Assembly: GCA_028679775.1 (NCBI GenBank)
Contig: JAJRAX010000020.1
Span: 1 to 8,086, forward strand
Reading direction: 5' to 3'
Length of the DNA: 8,086 nt
DNA from: Methanothrix sp.
Lineage (GTDB): Archaea > Halobacteriota > Methanosarcinia > Methanotrichales > Methanotrichaceae
Of this stretch, positions 5,958 through 8,086 are shown piece by piece. The notes below the pieces were generated by a model. The model did not search any database and was not told the DNA's origin. It saw only the letters and a program-made list of their open reading frames with translations. The first letter of the stretch is position 1; every line of letters begins with the position of its first letter. The position numbers and the translations under genes were made by a program.

Positions 5958-6833
5958 ATGGGCAAAGCAAAGGTTGACTGGCATACAAGACCCGCCGACA
6001 TATTCAAAAAAGATATTGTGTTAGATCGTTTTAGAAGGTACTTGAAGGGCATCGGATTAAAGAACGAAACCATAAAATTGTATCTTTACACCGTCGGAGG
6101 CTTCTTAGAATATGCCAAGTGCGAAAATCCAGGCTTCGAGACAGCCAATAAATACAGATCCATGCTTGTTGATCAGGGCTTATCGAAGGGTCATATAAAC
6201 AATACTTGCTTTGGGATAAGAAAATTTTATGAAATGGATAAACAGACCTGGGAATTCCCATTTTTGAAGCCCAACGAAGGTATTCCTTACTATTTCGATG
6301 ATCGAGATGTCCAGGCTATCTTTAGCGTATGCAGCAATATAAAACACCTTGCCATGCTCCAAGTCCTTTTCTTTGGCTGCTTACGTTCTTCGGAGATGTG
6401 CAAGCTAGATGATGAAGATCTGGACTTCAGAACAAAATCAATGCGTCTCAGGGAGACTAAAAATGGCAGCGATGGCATAGCCTACATGAACGATGAATGC
6501 GCGGAGACCTTACGGATCTATCTTAAGATTAGGCCAGAACTGCAAATAGGAGACCGGACCCCATTATTCTATACGGACGCAGGAAATGTCTGGGTAAATA
6601 ACGATGTGCATCGAATGTTCACATATTACAAGAAGAAGGCAGGCATAACAAAGCCGGGAGGCGTTCATGTCTTTAGCAGGCACACAACTGCCACTATGAT
6701 GATAGCTAAGGGCTGCGATATTCGAATTGTAAAGGAACTACTGCGGCATAAAGATATTAGGACGACCTTGAGATACGCGCATGTTTCAGATAAGACCAAG
6801 CGATCATCGTATGAGCAATACTTGGTGCTTTAA
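5958..6833 (+). CDS. Tyrosine recombinase / integrase (Xer-like)
   Basis: A 291-aa site-specific recombinase, presumably inserting and excising the element whose left end is at the tRNA-Leu gene. Residues about 18-95 resemble the helical SAM-like core-binding domain of phage integrases. Residues about 110-285 form the catalytic domain: Arg143 (GCLRSSE), Lys168 in the beta-hairpin turn, His237 and Arg241 (HVFSRHTTAT), His264 (LLRHKD) and the nucleophile Tyr273 (LRYAHV). The second box is spaced H-x3-R rather than the usual H-x2-R, with Val at the standard His position. An in-frame stop at 5934-5936 makes ATG 5958 the only sensible start. It is complete, so not a split SSV-type gene. Third codon positions look more A/T-rich than in the deoxyhypusine synthase gene, consistent with foreign origin. 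No excisionase gene is visible next to it. Confidence 0.93.
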   Translation: MGKAKVDWHTRPADIFKKDIVLDRFRRYLKGIGLKNETIKLYLYTVGGFLEYAKCENPGFETANKYRSMLVDQGLSKGHINNTCFGIRKFYEMDKQTWEFPFLKPNEGIPYYFDDRDVQAIFSVCSNIKHLAMLQVLFFGCLRSSEMCKLDDEDLDFRTKSMRLRETKNGSDGIAYMNDECAETLRIYLKIRPELQIGDRTPLFYTDAGNVWVNNDVHRMFTYYKKKAGITKPGGVHVFSRHTTATMMIAKGCDIRIVKELLRHKDIRTTLRYAHVSDKTKRSSYEQYLVL

Positions 6834-7046
6834 GGTATAATTGGCTGTCCGAATTGTAGCAGTGAGATCACGGTTTAAACTGCTAAATTTCGCGACTAAC
6901 TATTTTCTTTGGTAACTTTACGTTGAAGCTAAGATAGTGCCTTATTCGCGTTCTAGTACAATCCTAGGGATATATAGCAAAGTACTTTTAATATAGTTGT
7001 CCCTACAGCACGTAAAATTAGCTGTTTTCGTATAATTGATTATATT

Positions 7047-7066
7047 AGTTAAAAATATTTTTAACT
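7047..7066. promoter_or_regulatory. 20-bp perfect palindrome, candidate operator of the AbrB-like regulator
   Basis: AGTTAAAAATATTTTTAACT at 7047-7066 is self-complementary over all 20 bases. It ends 15 bp before the ATG of the small AbrB-like gene and just before its ribosome binding site. Proteins of this fold bind AT-rich DNA as dimers or tetramers and often repress their own genes, so autoregulation is the natural guess. The sequence could also overlap the transcription start or TATA box. Confidence 0.6.
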
Positions 7067-7068
7067 TT

Positions 7069-7075
7069 AGGTGAT
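7069..7075 (+). promoter_or_regulatory. Ribosome binding site of the AbrB-like gene
   Basis: AGGTGAT lies 6 nt before ATG 7082 and matches the archaeal 16S 3' end. It selects this ATG over the in-frame Met codons at 7091 and 7100. Confidence 0.7.
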
Positions 7076-7081
7076 TTTAAT

Positions 7082-7249
7082 ATGTTCATTATGAAGTTTA
7101 TGAGAAAATTATATCGATCAGAAGCCAACAAAGCATCGTTGTTATCGATCCCCAGGCCGATATCACAGGCTTGGACCGATGCCAACTATGATTCTTTAGA
7201 AATGCTATTCGATGGAAACAAACTGATAATTACGCCCACAAGGGGATAA
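7082..7249 (+). CDS. Small AbrB/SpoVT-like DNA-binding protein (55 aa)
   Basis: The 55-aa product has a short basic N-terminus (MFIMKFMRKLYRSE) followed at about residues 16-53 by a sequence with the layout of a swapped-hairpin AbrB/SpoVT domain: SLLSIPRPISQAW, then DSLEMLFDGNKLIITP. The IPRPI core and the final LIITP strand are typical of the family. The usual Gly-Asp turn is replaced by NYD. It is expected to act as a dimer on DNA, as a transcription factor or antitoxin-type regulator. It is the first gene of an operon, 2 bp before the next start, and follows a 20-bp palindrome. No recognisable toxin partner (PIN, MazF, RelE) follows, so a toxin-antitoxin pair is not supported. Confidence 0.7.
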   Translation: MFIMKFMRKLYRSEANKASLLSIPRPISQAWTDANYDSLEMLFDGNKLIITPTRG

Positions 7250-7251
7250 AA

Positions 7252-7566
7252 ATGACCCGATATAGATTTAGTTATGTAGATTTGCCGGATTTGCTGGATC
7301 CGGAAGAACTCAAGCTTAACGGCGGTTTCGAACTTGCTGATGCAGAACGAGCCCGCCTTGAGCTTAAGCAGACCCAGCAAAAGCTCGCAGGCAAGCACAC
7401 ACGCCCGGAAGACAATCCAGCCTTTACGCGAAAACAGGACGCCGTAGACGACCTTCATGAAATCTTGCAGGGTCAGCAGATAAAACAAAATTCGACAGCA
7501 AAGACGCTAAAAGAAGCCCGGATTGATCTGAAGCGTACTCAAAAGAGATTAGCGGTGAAGCTATGA
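7252..7566 (+). CDS. Hypothetical charged helical protein with internal repeat (104 aa)
   Basis: I do not recognise this family. The 104-aa product is rich in Lys, Gln, Leu and Ala and should be mostly helical from about residue 28 onward. It begins with an aromatic segment MTRYRFSYVDLPDLL. Two 15-residue segments match: ARLELKQTQQKLAGK (34-48) and ARIDLKRTQKRLAVK (89-103), with 9 identities and conservative changes elsewhere, so the protein may form a helical hairpin or oligomerise. No signal peptide, membrane segment or catalytic motif is seen. GGGGAT at 7242-7247 is the ribosome binding site. It starts 2 bp after the AbrB-like gene and its TGA overlaps the next ATG (ATGA at 7563-7566), so the three genes are probably co-transcribed. 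A structural or DNA-associated role in a virus or plasmid is possible but not shown. Confidence 0.75.
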   Translation: MTRYRFSYVDLPDLLDPEELKLNGGFELADAERARLELKQTQQKLAGKHTRPEDNPAFTRKQDAVDDLHEILQGQQIKQNSTAKTLKEARIDLKRTQKRLAVKL

Positions 7567-8086
7567 AACTAGGTGATTATGCCCGACATGTGACTAAGGA
7601 AGCAGAAGTGCGAGGGGAAGCCACCTACCGGTATCGAGCCAACGATCCTCTAATTAAGCCCTTTGCAGAATTTGACCGCCAAAAAGCAAGTCTGCGAGCA
7701 CTCCAAGAATCCACAGTGGGGCTGTGCTGGCTTGATGCTAAAGGAAAGGCCATCCCTTATGATGTGGGAGCGTTTGCCAGGGTCCAAGATGAAATTCTGC
7801 GACTGCAAAGCGCCATAGATCACAATGCCAATGTGCTAGACGAGCTAGAAGACATGGTCCGGGTGATTGGCCTTAGCGAGGATAAATTCAGCCTTGGCAG
7901 ACTGCACGGAGAAAAATCTAGGATTCAGGAAAGCATCGAGCAGATCAGAGCCTATCCTGATAAAACCCTCGCACATAAATGGAGAGCTGTTGTTGAGGTT
8001 GGCGGCGACCGGGAGATGTACGAGGCCTTGCCCGAAGTCAGAGCAGCCCGTCAAAGGGCAGTTGAGCAGATCGAGCCCCTGAAAGC
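7563..8086 (+). CDS. Hypothetical helical protein, 3' end beyond the window (at least 174 aa)
   Basis: The frame starting at ATG 7563 stays open to the last base: 174 full codons with no stop. The ATGA overlap with the preceding stop implies translational coupling. The product starts MKLGDYARHVTKEAEVRGEA. It is rich in Glu, Arg, Ala and Leu, and its predicted helices at about 36-50, 70-103 and 113-130 have coiled-coil character (for example FARVQDEILRLQSAI and LDELEDMVRVIGL). A less regular part around 51-69 contains the only Cys. No membrane segment or known enzyme motif is seen. I cannot assign a family. Its place in the operon suggests it works with the two genes upstream in the integrated element. 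Confidence 0.75.
   Translation, partial: MKLGDYARHVTKEAEVRGEATYRYRANDPLIKPFAEFDRQKASLRALQESTVGLCWLDAKGKAIPYDVGAFARVQDEILRLQSAIDHNANVLDELEDMVRVIGLSEDKFSLGRLHGEKSRIQESIEQIRAYPDKTLAHKWRAVVEVGGDREMYEALPEVRAARQRAVEQIEPLK

Larger units (their letters stand above)
6834..7081. other. AT-rich intergenic region of the integrated element
   Basis: No convincing gene is seen in these 248 bp on either strand. Contents: an inverted repeat TAGCAGT (6857-6863) and ACTGCTA (6879-6885) soon after the integrase stop, which may help end its transcript or bind the recombinase; scattered TATA-like runs (for example around 6969-6994); and, at the right end, the palindrome and ribosome binding site of the next operon. 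It is a plausible place for control sites of the element. Confidence 0.5.

Noticed and set aside
5740..6024. Plus-strand open frame running through the tRNA-Leu gene
   Set aside because: It covers a complete tRNA and the start of the integrase in another frame, so it is not coding.
7082..7566. Toxin-antitoxin pair formed by the AbrB-like gene and the next gene
   Set aside because: The 104-aa partner has no PIN, MazF, RelE or other toxin signature and looks like a repeat-containing helical protein.
1..8086. CRISPR arrays, insertion sequences or rRNA
   Set aside because: No regularly spaced direct repeats, transposase genes with terminal inverted repeats, or rRNA-like segments were seen.

Overview
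The window looks like a chromosomal segment of a methanogenic archaeon of the Methanosarcinales, most likely Methanothrix (Methanosaeta)-like. This is an inference from gene content: a secreted metal/cofactor-binding protein with a dockerin-like module just after its signal peptide (a layout I associate with Methanosarcina and Methanothrix), an archaeal-type deoxyhypusine synthase, TATA-like boxes upstream of genes, T-rich terminators, and a type II tRNA-Leu with no encoded CCA. No database search was possible.

Left part (1-2089): the last 26 codons of an unidentified plus-strand gene converge on a minus-strand gene for an exported ABC-transporter substrate-binding protein of the iron-siderophore/cobalamin (BtuF/FepB) type. 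A hairpin with a T-rich tail lies at its stop codon. Divergent to it is a 124-aa protein of unknown function ending in a His/Cys cluster.

Middle part (2090-5655): two housekeeping genes are transcribed divergently from a 0.2-kb promoter region. One encodes a full-length bacterial-type biosynthetic arginine decarboxylase (SpeA, minus strand). The other encodes deoxyhypusine synthase (plus strand) and ends in a clear hairpin plus T-tract terminator. SpeA starts polyamine synthesis from arginine to agmatine. Deoxyhypusine synthase consumes spermidine to modify translation factor aIF5A. The pair therefore brackets the polyamine-to-hypusine route. A 51-aa Cys/His-rich putative zinc-binding protein follows.

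Right part (5656-8086): a tRNA-Leu(CAA) gene is followed, 96 bp after its 3' end, by a tyrosine recombinase gene reading away from it. That is the usual left end of an element integrated at a tRNA gene. Beyond the integrase and an AT-rich 248-bp gap lies a tight operon. It starts with a 55-aa AbrB/SpoVT-like DNA-binding protein preceded by a 20-bp perfect palindrome. Next come a 104-aa charged helical protein with an internal repeat and a third helical protein that runs off the window. Functions of the last two are unknown. The far end of the element is not in the window, so whether it is a provirus, integrated plasmid or remnant cannot be decided here.
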